A model generated the notes under the pieces. That model did not search any database. It was not told where the DNA came from and saw nothing but the letters and a program-made list of their open reading frames with translations. Shown piece by piece: positions 13,601 to 22,000 of a stretch of DNA of 64,000 bases. Positions within the stretch are counted from its first letter, which is position 1; each line of letters begins with the position of its first letter. The stretch lies in contig LR990048.1 of assembly GCA_905147135.1 (NCBI GenBank), positions 8,850,563 to 8,914,562 on the forward strand. Reading direction: 5' to 3'. Position numbers and translations under genes: made by a program. The stretch comes from Blastobasis lacticolella (lineage: Eukaryota; Arthropoda; Insecta; Lepidoptera; Blastobasidae).

Positions 13601-16600
13601 ATCATAAGTGCAGTACTTCTTTTGGGGTTCCGTCAGTCTTTTAGAGAAATAACCGAGGGGTTTCCATGAATTATTTTCTTTTTGGTGTAAAACCCCCCCT
13701 ATACTGTAATCTGAGGCATCTGTCATTAGTGCTAACTGTGCATTAGAGATTGGATGAGATAAAGTCGCTGCATTTTTTAAATTTTCCTTACAACTTTCGA
13801 AAGCTCTGTTTGCCTCTTCTGTCCACTCTATCTTACGCTTATCTTTTTTCTTTGACCCCTGTAAATATTTGTCTAACACTCCTTGTACTTGTGCTGCGTT
13901 TGGTATGTGACTTCGGTAAAAATTTAACATACCTAAGAATCTACGGAGTTGTTCGATCGTCTCCGGTTTCGGGTATTCCTCAATAGCTTTAACTTTGTCG
14001 GGTACCGGGCTAATACCACTTTTTGAAACATTATAGCCTAAAAACTCAATTTTTGGTTGGCCGAAAACACATTTTCCTAGATTAATAGACATTTTAAATT
14101 TTTGGAAACGCTCAAACAACCGCCGCAAGTGCTCCTTGTGCGCCTGCTCGTTCTCTGATCCTATAATGACGTCATCCAAATATCCGAACAAAAATGATTG
14201 ACCTTCAAATTCTCTATTATTCTCATTATTAAAATTTATCTGTTCTATTCCGGCTAAAACTGTGTCATTAATGTACCTCTGAAACGTCTGCGCTGCATTT
14301 CGCAGGCCAAAAGTCATTCTTGGGAATTCGTACAGACCAAAAGGAGTAATTATAGCCGTTTTCTCTATGTCCTCTGGCCTGACCTTAATAAAATGATAAC
14401 TTCTAAAAATATCGACTTTAGAAAATATTTTTTTATTATGTAATCCATAAGTAAAATCTTGCACTCTAGGAATCGGATAACGATCAGGTAAAGTGATCGA
14501 ATTTAGCATGCGGTAATCGCCACAAGGTCGAATTTCGCCTCCTTTTTTAGGTACCACATGTAACGGACTCGCCCACGCACTCTTAGATGGCCTACATATG
14601 CCTAACTCTTGCATTAGCTGAAATTCTTTCTTAACTTTATCATACCTGTCTGGTGGCAACCTCCTTGCTCGCGCGTGTACAGGTGGTCCCGTAGTCTCTA
14701 TATGATGATACACCGAGTGCTCGGGTATGTCCTTGAACGTCACGGGCTGGGTAATGTCCTGAAACGACTCTAGTAAGTCTGCGTACGGTTGGCAACTACT
14801 AATAGATTTAATAGTCCCTTCAAAATGAGTACTTTTTGATCCACAAACGTATAAGTTAGTTATTAAATCCTGTAACCTATTGTTATATAAATCTACCGTT
14901 AACTTATAGTTTCTCAAGAAGTCCGCGCCGATTATTGGCTGTTTAACATCGCAAACAATAAAAGGCCATTTAAATGATCTTCTGAGTCCCAAACTAAGCT
15001 CTAAATTACATATACCGTATGTTTTAATCACGCTATCATTGGCAGCATACAATTTAACATCACAGTGATTCAAAAAATTATTTTTTACACACCGTTTTGG
15101 AATTACGGAAATGTTAGCGCCCGTATCTATTAAAAAAGTACATTTAGTAGAACTATCCCAAATTAATAAACGATGATTTTTTTCTACCTGTTCTCGCGTA
15201 CATTCGTTCACCGTATCCAAATGTACCGCAGTTAGTTTTCCGTCTCCTCCTTCCGCCAAGCGCACGGCTGTTCACAGTCTCTAGCGTTCCTCCGGTACCG
15301 GTAATGGAATCTGCACAACCAGTCAGGATCTCCTGGTGTCCTCCTCCTCCTCGAAGTAGACCTACTCCTGTAACTGCTTTCTCCTCTGCTCCTGGAACGC
15401 CCGCGTGTCTGCACTTCACTCCTCAGGGATGCCACTTCTAACCTCAGTGTGTTGACCTGGTTGACCAGCTCTGTGAGTGATCCTTGTGTGACCTGCACCG
15501 GTCCCTCTGTCACGGCGGCGACGTCGTAGTCCCTGCTGTTCTCCGCTACCTTGTCCGCGATTGTGGCGAGGTTGTCCAGAGACTGGTCGGGACACACCGC
15601 GATGACCGCCCGTACTGCTGCTGGCATCCTTGACAACCACAGGCTCTTCAAGGTCTGGTCTGACACCTGCGTGGTTCTTCCTAAATCCTTCATCTTACGC
15701 AGCAGCTGCGTCGGCTTCTGTGCGCCCAGTTCCATCTCTGAGACCAGCTTCTGAAATTGTCGCTCTGCACTTTCCTCGTACACCTGGAGTAGCCTGTCCT
15801 TCAGCACCTGGTATTTGTTGCTCACAGGCGGCGACATCAACAAGTCACTGACCTGCTGAATCGAGTCACGTCCCAGCTTGGCAATCACCATGTTAAATTT
15901 CGCGTCGTCCCCTTGCTTTTGAGGCGCCATAACTGCCTCGAATTGGGCAAACCACAGTCGTGGCATATCAACCCAAAATTCCGGTAGTTTTGAAGAAACA
16001 CTGATGGTCGCTAGGCTAACTTCTGCAGTCTCGTCATCCTTCTTGATGTCTTGAGTCGCCCGGGCACTAATCTGCGGCGGCGGCGCCATAGTCGGGTGCG
16101 CGTACGCCATTTTTAACCTAGTGAGCAGTATCAAAGTCTCTCGAGAAAATGCTTAAAACTGTATAGTAACTGTTAATTCACTTCTCCACTGGTCTTTTCA
16201 CTTAACTTTAGATCACGTCGGGGTCACCAATGTGGGAAATGTCTATTTAGGTCTGCTCAGTAGGTTAAATCAAAGACCGCTTTAGTATAAGTACGACGTT
16301 TATTATACGAAGTGCATTGTCTCCCGGTTAGTAGCCGACTGGCTCCATTATAATATAAAAATGCTTACTAGCGAAAGAACTTATCTACACACATACAAGG
16401 TAGCTAGGTGTATACCTACGCTACACTCTCATAATTAAAAATACATACAGGACGTAAGTAACCTTTCGCTTTTCAAGTAAGTTTTGTCATTCATCGACCA
16501 TCACCATTTATCACGAGGACAGCGTTAATGACTTTTCATCAGCAGTTTCCCTATTGACGGCATGATAGTTCCCTTTCACGCGATATTCATTATTATCATT

Positions 16601-16971
16601 GTCGTATTAAATACGACCAGTGTAAAATGAGCTAGCATCAGTATCGATGCCAAACCTAAGAGAGTCCAAAGTCAAACCTACCCGGGTCGAGGTGGCGTTA
16701 AGTCAGGTCAAGAAAGTGGTTTACCCTCTCGTGTGACCAAACTATAGTTCGTGTTAAAATAACATTATGAATTGAAAAGATCCTGACGTGCAAATGAATT
16801 TCAACCTTAGCTACTGGGGTTAGAGATTACATACCGGTGACACGTTCCCGTTGGGATGCAGCGCGGCGGCAAGGGGCGAAGCCGCGGCACCGAGCGGCGA
16901 CACCGTCATTCCGAGGTGCTTGCTGTTGATCAGCCGCCGGAGCAGCTGCGTCGCCTCGCCACCACCGCGGC
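4682..16971 (-). CDS. GATA-type zinc-finger transcription factor, downstream exons
   Basis: Five minus-strand exons join in consistent phase: 16971-16835, 9189-8986, 8225-7967, 6567-6401 and 4750-4682 (stop TGA at 4684-4682). All introns are GT-AG. The 8225-7967 exon encodes one complete C-x2-C-x17-C-x2-C GATA finger plus the basic tail ([13 protein letters not shown]), the DNA-binding module for WGATAR sites. The preceding exon is rich in Gly, Ala and Pro. The last exon ends in [17 protein letters not shown]. Such proteins act in the nucleus as transcriptional regulators of gut, fat-body, blood or heart development in insects. Only one finger is visible; insect pannier, serpent and GATAe usually have two, so a GATAd-like paralogue is possible, but I cannot assign it. 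The 7.6-kb intron carries the LTR element. The most upstream exon starts with a split codon (GC|CGC), so a further 5' exon is required. Confidence 0.88.
4984..6005. repeat. About 1-kb MITE with long inverted repeats
   Basis: Both ends carry TGACGTCA (4984-4991 and 5998-6005), followed inward by matching inverted sequence including CCCTCGTGTC and CCCCCATGTATGTTAT. Inner segments around 5210-5275 and 5745-5800 are also inverted copies (GTTGGTCTAAAGTGAAA). No transposase is encoded. It sits in the last intron of the GATA gene. Exact outer ends and target duplications are uncertain by about 20 bp. Confidence 0.7.
6205..6396. repeat. 64-bp tandem repeat next to a splice donor
   Basis: About three units of a 64-bp repeat containing ACTTTATTTCTGTGTAAGTG and GGTTAGGAGTCACCGGATAT (phases 6243, 6307, 6371). 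The last unit breaks off four bases before the minus-strand donor of the GATA exon ending at 6401. Confidence 0.85.
6726..7044 (+). mobile_element. Non-LTR retrotransposon fragment, C-terminal ORF2
   Basis: About 100 codons stay open and read like the C-terminus of a LINE reverse-transcriptase polyprotein: [20 protein letters not shown], then [14 protein letters not shown] and [16 protein letters not shown] before the stop. The upstream RT and endonuclease regions are absent, so this is a 5'-truncated copy. It lies in a GATA intron, antisense to the gene. Confidence 0.75.
7967..8225 (-). CDS. GATA zinc-finger exon
   Basis: This 259-nt exon is bounded by CCCAG on the 5' side and a GTGAGT donor after AGGAACA. 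It starts in phase 0 and leaves one base, which with the AG of the next exon makes a lysine codon. The finger cysteines are in CTNC and CNAC, separated by 17 residues that include the conserved IWRR. Conserved GATA residues [11 protein letters not shown] and KLHGV follow. The basic tail after the finger would contact the minor groove and provide nuclear localisation. This is the exon that identifies the gene. Confidence 0.95.
8297..8458 (+). mobile_element. tRNA-derived SINE, 5' part
   Basis: The head resembles a tRNA gene promoter, with an A-box-like GTAGCCCAGTGGTTGAGG and a degraded B box (GGTGTCGAATC). The body ACCGATGCTCTTACGGTGAGG matches other copies in this window. It is truncated at about half of full length. 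Confidence 0.7.
8522..8775 (-). mobile_element. SINE-like repeat with (TGA)n tail
   Basis: On the minus strand it begins TGGTGTCTGACACAG..AGAACCAACCCC, has the box AAGTCGTACAAGGCGACTAA-like core, and ends in a GATGATGATGATTA tail. Close relatives occur at 37.1, 38.9 and 62.5 kb. It fills the GATA intron together with the SINE at 8297. Confidence 0.7.
9304..9667 (-). mobile_element. Full-length tRNA-derived SINE with 17-bp target duplication
   Basis: This complete minus-strand copy has a tRNA-like head (GGTGGCCGAGCGGTTAGAG, then GGGCTCGAATCCC as B box), a body shared with the copy at 33.8 kb and an ATT-repeat tail. It is flanked by a perfect 17-bp duplication, ATATTGCCATATTTAAT (9287-9303 and 9668-9684). 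That pattern shows mobilisation by LINE machinery, and the perfect duplication suggests a fairly recent insertion. Confidence 0.88.
9700..11254. other. GATA intron sequence without genes
   Basis: No supported exon. The part from about 10740 to 10990 is GC-richer, with repeated ACTCGTCGC motifs and no convincing frame. Around 11048-11130 is a copy of the lepidopteran repeat family containing GCCTGATGGTAAGTAGTCAC. The rest shows nothing recognisable. Confidence 0.5.
11255..11449 (-). repeat. 3' LTR of the retrotransposon
   Basis: 195 bp with TG..CA ends, identical by eye to the copy at 16231-16425. A TTTATT at 11323-11328 is AATAAA in element orientation. The polypurine tract abuts its high-coordinate end. 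Confidence 0.95.
11450..11466 (-). other. Polypurine tract
   Basis: On the element strand the sequence AGGAAGGGGGTGTG directly precedes the 3' LTR, the position and composition expected for the plus-strand DNA primer. Confidence 0.8.
11544..11831 (-). CDS. Retrotransposon ORF3: 95-aa single-pass membrane protein
   Basis: The ORF begins ATG at 11831 and lies between the pol stop and the polypurine tract, where env would be in an errantivirus. Residues about 34-57 form one hydrophobic segment ([20 protein letters not shown]), followed by a basic stretch ([10 protein letters not shown]). By the positive-inside rule the C-terminus would face the cytoplasm. There is no signal peptide, cysteine-rich ectodomain or fusion-peptide pattern, so it is not a recognisable envelope protein. 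Being open in a young element suggests it is translated, but it has no obvious splice or readthrough signal and its role is unknown. Confidence 0.6.
   Translation of the reverse strand: MGKTYSIEKKEEEVVIAQNGANQASTAHYEYKLEVLGTLVTVMTVIFVVAMCYGLYKLCTNRTKRVLRRELSAWQNQQPGVNVITQGQRNPNFVA
12038..15265 (-). CDS. Retrotransposon Pol polyprotein
   Basis: A 1075-codon open frame, -1 relative to gag and overlapping it by 34 nt. Domains in order: aspartic protease with DTGA at about residues 47-50; reverse transcriptase with YLDD at about 363; RNase H ([11 protein letters not shown], then TDHKPLTYA); integrase with an HHCC zinc-binding head (HGLSHPGI, then CINCQKSK) and a D,D-35-E core ([27 protein letters not shown]); and a GPY/F-like module (PPYSGPYKV). 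It makes and integrates the element's cDNA. The ORF starts with GTG inside gag, so expression most likely needs -1 frameshifting near G-GAA-AAC just before the gag stop. No inactivating stop is visible. Confidence 0.95.
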   Translation of the reverse strand: MRLAEGGDGKLTAVHLDTVNECTREQVEKNHRLLIWDSSTKCTFLIDTGANISVIPKRCVKNNFLNHCDVKLYAANDSVIKTYGICNLELSLGLRRSFKWPFIVCDVKQPIIGADFLRNYKLTVDLYNNRLQDLITNLYVCGSKSTHFEGTIKSISSCQPYADLLESFQDITQPVTFKDIPEHSVYHHIETTGPPVHARARRLPPDRYDKVKKEFQLMQELGICRPSKSAWASPLHVVPKKGGEIRPCGDYRMLNSITLPDRYPIPRVQDFTYGLHNKKIFSKVDIFRSYHFIKVRPEDIEKTAIITPFGLYEFPRMTFGLRNAAQTFQRYINDTVLAGIEQINFNNENNREFEGQSFLFGYLDDVIIGSENEQAHKEHLRRLFERFQKFKMSINLGKCVFGQPKIEFLGYNVSKSGISPVPDKVKAIEEYPKPETIEQLRRFLGMLNFYRSHIPNAAQVQGVLDKYLQGSKKKDKRKIEWTEEANRAFESCKENLKNAATLSHPISNAQLALMTDASDYSIGGVLHQKENNSWKPLGYFSKRLTEPQKKYCTYDKELLAIYSSIVYFRDMIEGRVFTVYTDHKPLTYAFSKLGSSKELPRRTRQLLYISEFTNDIQHIHGNQNPVADALSRVETITCMTSLQFEEIAHEQATDAELANLLSGAHDSSLQLERVNLNDTNKSIYCDVSTKHVRPFIPVKFRKSIFDSLHGLSHPGIRTTRALISKRVFWPGMNRDIGLWVRTCINCQKSKIARHTVSRLSNFEESDRFTHLHVDIIGPLPVTEQGYRYCVTMIDRRTRWPEICPVADVTAETVAKAVYDCWISRFGCCHKITVDRGAVFESRLFTTLMKLLGIHKTRTTAYHPQCNGKVERWHRSLKTALMTRLNDNLGWYAELPTVMLGLRAACQSDNDFISAAEMTLGHCLLLPGDFCTENETTIDDPQAYIIRLRDNISKIRPKSRNVNSNKNIFVHADLNRCSHVFLRIDAVRKPLTPPYSGPYKVVERGPKIFKIVINGKINTVSIDRLKPAYILEELNVSDNSSYTKSSENQETINVNTALKKTRCGRVIKTPVRFLDE
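15232..16110 (-). CDS. Retrotransposon Gag (292 aa)
   Basis: Starts at the ATG at 16110, about 100 nt past the primer site, and ends TAA at 15232. The central part reads like a retrotransposon capsid: [18 protein letters not shown], then [18 protein letters not shown] and [19 protein letters not shown]. An Arg/Ser-rich tract ([16 protein letters not shown]) precedes a C-x2-H-x9-C-x3-C motif near the C-terminus, the CHCC variant typical of the CsRn1 clade instead of the usual CCHC knuckle. It would package element RNA in cytoplasmic particles. Confidence 0.93.
   Translation of the reverse strand: MAYAHPTMAPPPQISARATQDIKKDDETAEVSLATISVSSKLPEFWVDMPRLWFAQFEAVMAPQKQGDDAKFNMVIAKLGRDSIQQVSDLLMSPPVSNKYQVLKDRLLQVYEESAERQFQKLVSEMELGAQKPTQLLRKMKDLGRTTQVSDQTLKSLWLSRMPAAVRAVIAVCPDQSLDNLATIADKVAENSRDYDVAAVTEGPVQVTQGSLTELVNQVNTLRLEVASLRSEVQTRGRSRSRGESSYRSRSTSRRRRTPGDPDWLCRFHYRYRRNARDCEQPCAWRKEETEN
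16212..16229 (-). other. Primer binding site, tRNA-Trp
   Basis: One base after the 5' LTR the element strand reads TGGTGACCCCGACGTGAT, complementary to the 3' end of animal tRNA-Trp including its CCA. From memory, the same 18 bases form the primer site of avian retroviruses, an independent use of the same tRNA. tRNA-Trp priming is a known trait of CsRn1-clade elements. Confidence 0.85.
16231..16425 (-). repeat. 5' LTR of the retrotransposon
   Basis: 195-bp upstream LTR in element orientation, ending one base before the primer binding site. It carries the same AATAAA (16299-16304 on minus) and a TATATTATA-like stretch that may act as the element's promoter. Confidence 0.95.
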
Positions 16972-16979
16972 CTACGGAC

Positions 16980-18136
16980 AGACGTACACTTAATACGTGA
17001 TTTCTTAATAGAGCGGTTTGGTTGGGTCCATTTCCCGCTGACCAGGGTTCCAATCGCAGCAAAGCAGAGGGCTCAGCCTTGCTGCGATTGGTCTCAATCC
17101 CTAGTGAATAAGCTGGCGGCGTACTATAGGAGTTAGGCGGAAAGACCGTCATTTTAATGGCGGCCGGAAGGGAATGGAGTAGCCTGCGATGTTACGTGGC
17201 CCCTCTCTCACTGAGAAGACGCTGGCGAGGGAGTCAGCAAACTGTTATAATTGACAGTACAGTAAAAGGCGGCTACAACTGGGAGCAATTGCTCACGAAT
17301 AATCCCATAACACAGCACCATAACAAAAGGGAAAAGTTATTTTCCAGGAGGTAATAATATGTCTTTGTCGGGACTACCTTCTTAGATATGTCACATTACT
17401 TGAATCTTTAAGTAAAACGATAGTAAGACGTGAAATGTTTATTCTCCTATTACCATAGGATAACGGGGCTTCTACTGGTAAAAAGTGGTGTAGACTATAA
17501 GACAGAGTGGTACATTTACACGTTGACAAGCATTGTAGAGGCAAGGATTAGCTCATTCCAGGAAAATATATCACACGTTGTTTACCAGACATTTAGATGG
17601 GAGATAATATAGTTGTGAGACATGCATAAAAGAGTTGATACTGTGTGCATCATCGTGGCGAATTTACTGGGTAAACAAGTAAGAATATCAACGACCAAAA
17701 ATCGACATACGTAACCCGGATGGGCCTCAGGATATGACGCTTGAGTATGTCTCATACATAGATAGAAATCTATTATGTATCTGACTCACAGTTCCAACAG
17801 ACTTTATAAGACGATTTTATGGTTGTATGATTTTGTGTCCATTGCTAGCTAGACTGGGAATTTGGAAATAAAAATATGTATGTAGCATACGTTCTAAGAG
17901 ACTATATTAAAATAGCTATGTCTACGAAAATAACGTACCATTTTGTCGATGAAGAGCCTGCCATAGAGATTCTTTGTCGCACTCATTGTCGTGTAGCGGG
18001 GGCGGTGAAGATTGCGTTGATCTTGCAGATTGCGTTTCCTCGGGGTCGTCCTGGAATAGTCATAGTAATACATATAATAATAATAATACATATTACCAAT
18101 TAATCTAAAAGTTAGCCGATGTCGCTGATAACCTAC
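16980..18136. other. Intron sequence upstream of the 16971 GATA exon
   Basis: No confident exon was found. Frame logic requires either a small missing minus-strand exon here or an alternative splice site. The stretch around 17020-17230 is locally GC-richer, but neither strand gives a splice-bounded coding segment I can support. Confidence 0.4.
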
Positions 18137-18907
18137 CTGCGACATCTGTGATATATCCATTTGCAATCGGTCTGGATCCGAGCCACTACTGCTCTGGCTG
18201 CAATCATCATACACAGATGAACTGTCACGTAAGACTTTTGTTTTATTAACTGACTGGCCAAACACATGTTGGTTATAATCGTCAGCGTAACTTAATGATT
18301 TCTTAGGTGTTTGCGTCCGGTGGTAAAACGAGTTCGTCGGGTCCCTTTCTGGTTGGTCGTTTAGTTCGTTTGGCTCGCTCTTGACGGCGCCGTACAGTGA
18401 GAGATCCATTTCCTTGTCATGGTCCTCGTTGCTGCCGGGGCTGGGCGGGTGTTGTGACGCGTTGTATGGGTTGTATTTGTCCTCGGGGTACTCGTTGGGG
18501 TAGTTGGCGTCGCTGCCGCCGGCCGCGTCGACCGCGCCGGGGTAGTTCTGCGCAAGTTGCTGCGACTCGTTCTCGCGCTGCGCCACGGCCACGGCCTTGG
18601 TGATGATGTCGATGACGGCGCTGCAGTGCATCACCTCCTTGGCGCGGTCGGCGGGCGGCAGGCTCGGCACGCTCTTGAACACTATGTGCGGCTCCTCCTC
18701 CTGCTTTATTATGTACTTGGAGGGGTCGTAGTTCTTTATCTGCAGCAGCGTCACCGCGGCCTGCCGGCTCTCCAGGTTCTTCATCTCCTCCGTGGAGTCC
18801 GGAGAGCCCACTTCCGCGTACTTGTGTTTACTGAAATTATCGTAGTCGCCATCGCTCAGCGGCTTGATGATTTCTTCCAATTTGTTTGCGGTGACGCTCA
18901 GGATCTC
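18137..18907 (-). CDS. Acidic, disordered exon, probably N-terminal part of the GATA gene
   Basis: This is a 771-nt open exon (257 codons, phase 0 at both ends) with acceptor TTTACATTTTAG and donor CAG|GTAGGT. It encodes an acidic low-complexity protein: a helical stretch near the start (LEEIIKPLSDGDYDNF), a motif AKEVMHCSAVIDIITKAVA, then Asn/Tyr/Pro/Ser-rich sequence and SSSGSDPDRLQMD near the end. I recognise no domain. Strand, direction and spacing suggest it precedes the GATA exons as an activation region. However, its phase-0 end does not match the split-codon start of the 16971 exon, so a small exon (length 1 mod 3) or another splice site must intervene. A TAG lies directly before its first codon, so a 5' exon must lie upstream, toward or inside the LRR gene. 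It could instead be a separate gene. Confidence 0.55.
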
Positions 18908-19030
18908 CTAAAATGTAAACCAAATGTTTGATCTGCTACCGGTCCGTGTTAGTCGAATGATAACGTAAATAAACTTGCACCAATGAGGTGTTTGCTGGTT
19001 CTATGTCACTAAACGATATCTGTTGGCTTC

Positions 19031-19041
19031 TGATAAGATAA
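19031..19041 (+). promoter_or_regulatory. Overlapping pair of GATA-factor sites
   Basis: TGATAAGATAA contains TGATAA and AGATAA, two WGATAR matches sharing one base. It lies about 60 bp upstream of the LRR gene's start codon, between that gene and the neighbouring GATA-factor exons. The sequence match is certain; binding is inference. Confidence 0.4.
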
Positions 19042-19099
19042 AGAAAGACACTCTAGATTCAACGGAGGGCGTGCAGTATTCTTTGTGTGTTTGGGGAAA

Positions 19100-22000
19100 A
19101 TGTTCCTGCGAGTTATATTACAAGTGAGTATAGGGACCGTGAGTGAGAAATTTGGCGATGGCTCGTGTGTTTACGTTTGGTGTTAGATGCTAAGCGATGG
19201 TGTTTTTGTCGTAGGTGTTAGTGATCGTAGTGGCGCTAGTGTGGCCGGGCGGCGGCGCGGAGGCCGGCGCGGCGGCGGGCTGCGAGGTGACGGCGCCCGA
19301 CGCCAACAGCCTCAATCTCAACTGCTCGAGGCGCAGCTTCGACGCGATCCCCGCCTGGCCGCAGGAAATTACCGACGCAGACAAAGGTGAGCTCGACCAG
19401 CACATACCTACGCCTTATCTATGACGCATATCACGCCGAATGCACAATAACATTATGGCGGAAATACACTACTATGTATTAGAGGCGCTGCGTACTCTAC
19501 AAGGTCCCATCCATATAATGTCACATATTAATTTCACATACCTACTTCTTGATAAAGTACCTGAACAAATGGATTATTACTGCCTCATTATTAGTCATTA
19601 ATAGTAAGGAAGAGAAAGTATCTAAAATACCATCCACAAGTCATGTAAATTAATCACGTACACGTACGAGTATGTGTATTTTATGTTAATTTCGATTATC
19701 GATTTGACATACTTATACCTCCGTCGTTATTATTCCCATTATTATTAAACACGCTTACATAAACGAGAAACGTTATGATCGCATAGATTTAGCTACAAAG
19801 AGATAATTTACAGATACCAATTGTACGATGACAATGAATAGAAGGTATTTATTTAGAAATGATCGAACATATCTATACCTACGGATAGTAGTTTCCGAGT
19901 GTTACTTACGTTAGTAGATATTATTATTCTGTGGTGTAACTCCGTATTATAGTGGTCCGAATGTTAGATAACTGTTTGTAATCTTTGCTTTGCCTAAAGC
20001 AATTACTTTTAACCGCTCTGTCGGTTTTATATTTTAATGCAATGGAACTTATAATACCGGTAGAAGAGAATGTCGTACTGACAATCCTATGTCTATACTT
20101 AAAAAGAGATAAATCGACAAATATATCCAGAGTGGACGTCGACGTCCTGTGGCTGAGATGATGATAGGGTTTTCTTTGGAACCACTGAACCGATTCCGGA
20201 ATGTTTTCACTAAGTCGATCATTTCTATATCGTATACTAGCTGACCCGGCAAACGTTGTTTTGCCATATAAATAAAAAAAAATTTAGGGGTGGACTACCC
20301 CTAACATTTAGGGGGATGAAAAATAGATGTTGGCCGATTCTCATAGATACCGGATAAGCACAAAAAATTTCATCAAAATCGGTCAAGCCGTTTCGGAGGA
20401 GTATGGCAACGAAAACTGTGACACGAGAATTTTATATATTAGAAGAAGATTATGCTCTTACGGTGAAGGAAATCAACGTGAGGAACCTGTAGACTCAGAC
20501 GACTGACTTTGCAACCGTGATTCAATCTGTATATGGCAGTCGCTCTACTATAACTACCTGAGGTCTGCCTGGATCATGGATTGTTAACCCGAACCTGATT
20601 AGAGAAAAAGCGCAGGGAACAAGAAACTGTTGAAAAGCTAAACTAATAACATATTTACAATTCGCACTTTGGCATTTTGTAGGTAAACATACATGGATTC
20701 AAGCGACCATGCTATAGTTTTGTATGATATCCATCATGTTGTGACAAAAACACAAAGGCTCCTCTCGCACTGACAATGTTATCAATATAGCTAGATCATC
20801 GTCTGTTTACGGCTTGTTTATCAATGACATCACATTGCCCCAATAAGTAAGGAGAGTCAAAACATACGATCGTTGAACCTATACGTTCTCTTTCTTCCCC
20901 GAGTCTTGAGATCAAGAAAGATTCGTTTAGATGTTGGAAAGACATATTCTATGTTGTTCTCCTTTTGGGTTTGGGTGCGAGGGTAGGATAAAATAGGTTA
21001 ATGTAATCAATTTATTTATTTAACTATTTATTGCACACAATGTATTTTTATTCCATTGAAAGATTTAAACAAGTCCTACTGCAAATCCCTACAGGTATTA
21101 AAAGATTGAAAGAGAAGAAAGTAACCCGCTAGGTACATATAGTTTATTTTATATACCTAACTCCTCTAACTCTGTGTATTTTTATCCGTCCTAGGGCTTT
21201 TCAAACATAAGTATGTATGATGAATAGTGAATAACTACGAAAGTATTAAAACCTATATAGGCTGCATTTCGGTAATGTTCCCGCAGAATTTCAACAATTC
21301 GTTGAAGTGTGGTAGGAAGGGGTATCAAATTATCAATGAAGGATAAAATACGGAAATGTGCTGGATTAAAAAGATAGAAATGGAAAAATAGGATAGAGAA
21401 ACATATGCTCAATTTGGTTGGATTTGGTCATGTCATGTAGAGAGGCTGTTGAGAGAAGTGAATGGTAATTATAGAAGGGGAAGGCCAAGACGTACCTACG
21501 TAACTTTTATTTATTCTAAACAGCCAGGCATTTGACTGCTATCTCACCTAAACACGATACAGTTGCGAAGAGCATGTGTGAAAAGGTTGATGAATGAGAA
21601 GTGAGGGACGTTTGTCAGGACTCAGAGTAAATTTTATTGCACTTCAATGGCTCTCGCCGTCATTGGGGACACAAAACGAGGACAATAGGAACACAGTAAC
21701 AGACCGAATTTCGTTCATCCTGGTACTCAATTTACTATTCAGGTACTGTTTGGGTCAAGCTACAAAAAATAAGTTAACAAATAAAAAAAAGTTTATAACA
21801 AACTTTTATTGCGCGCTATACTACTCATCAAGAGCATTCCAAAGAGCCCAAACAGAATAGGGTTATCTTATTGTATTCATTAGTTCCCATGACCACCTGC
21901 AAACTCCATCAACAGACCAGCTGCATGGTACCATATGAATGTATTGTCATCCAAGTTACATAGATATACCAAATTTCATCTCAATCGAACCAACAAATGA

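Larger units (their letters stand above)
11255..16425 (-). mobile_element. Complete CsRn1/Kabuki-like Ty3/gypsy LTR retrotransposon
   Basis: A 5171-bp element on the minus strand with two LTRs of 195 bp that I read as identical. It is flanked by the 4-bp target duplication CTCT (11251-11254 and 16426-16429). From its 5' end: LTR, tRNA-Trp primer site, gag, pol in the -1 frame, a small membrane ORF, polypurine tract, LTR. The CsRn1 clade, which includes Kabuki of Bombyx, is known for a tRNA-Trp primer and an unusual Gag CHCC motif, and both are present. All reading frames are open, so it is probably young and possibly active. It lies in the GATA intron in the same orientation as the gene. Confidence 0.95.

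Noticed and set aside
18557..18931. 124-codon plus-strand ORF rich in Leu/Arg/His
   Set aside because: Antisense of the GC-rich acidic exon; no splice context or domain.
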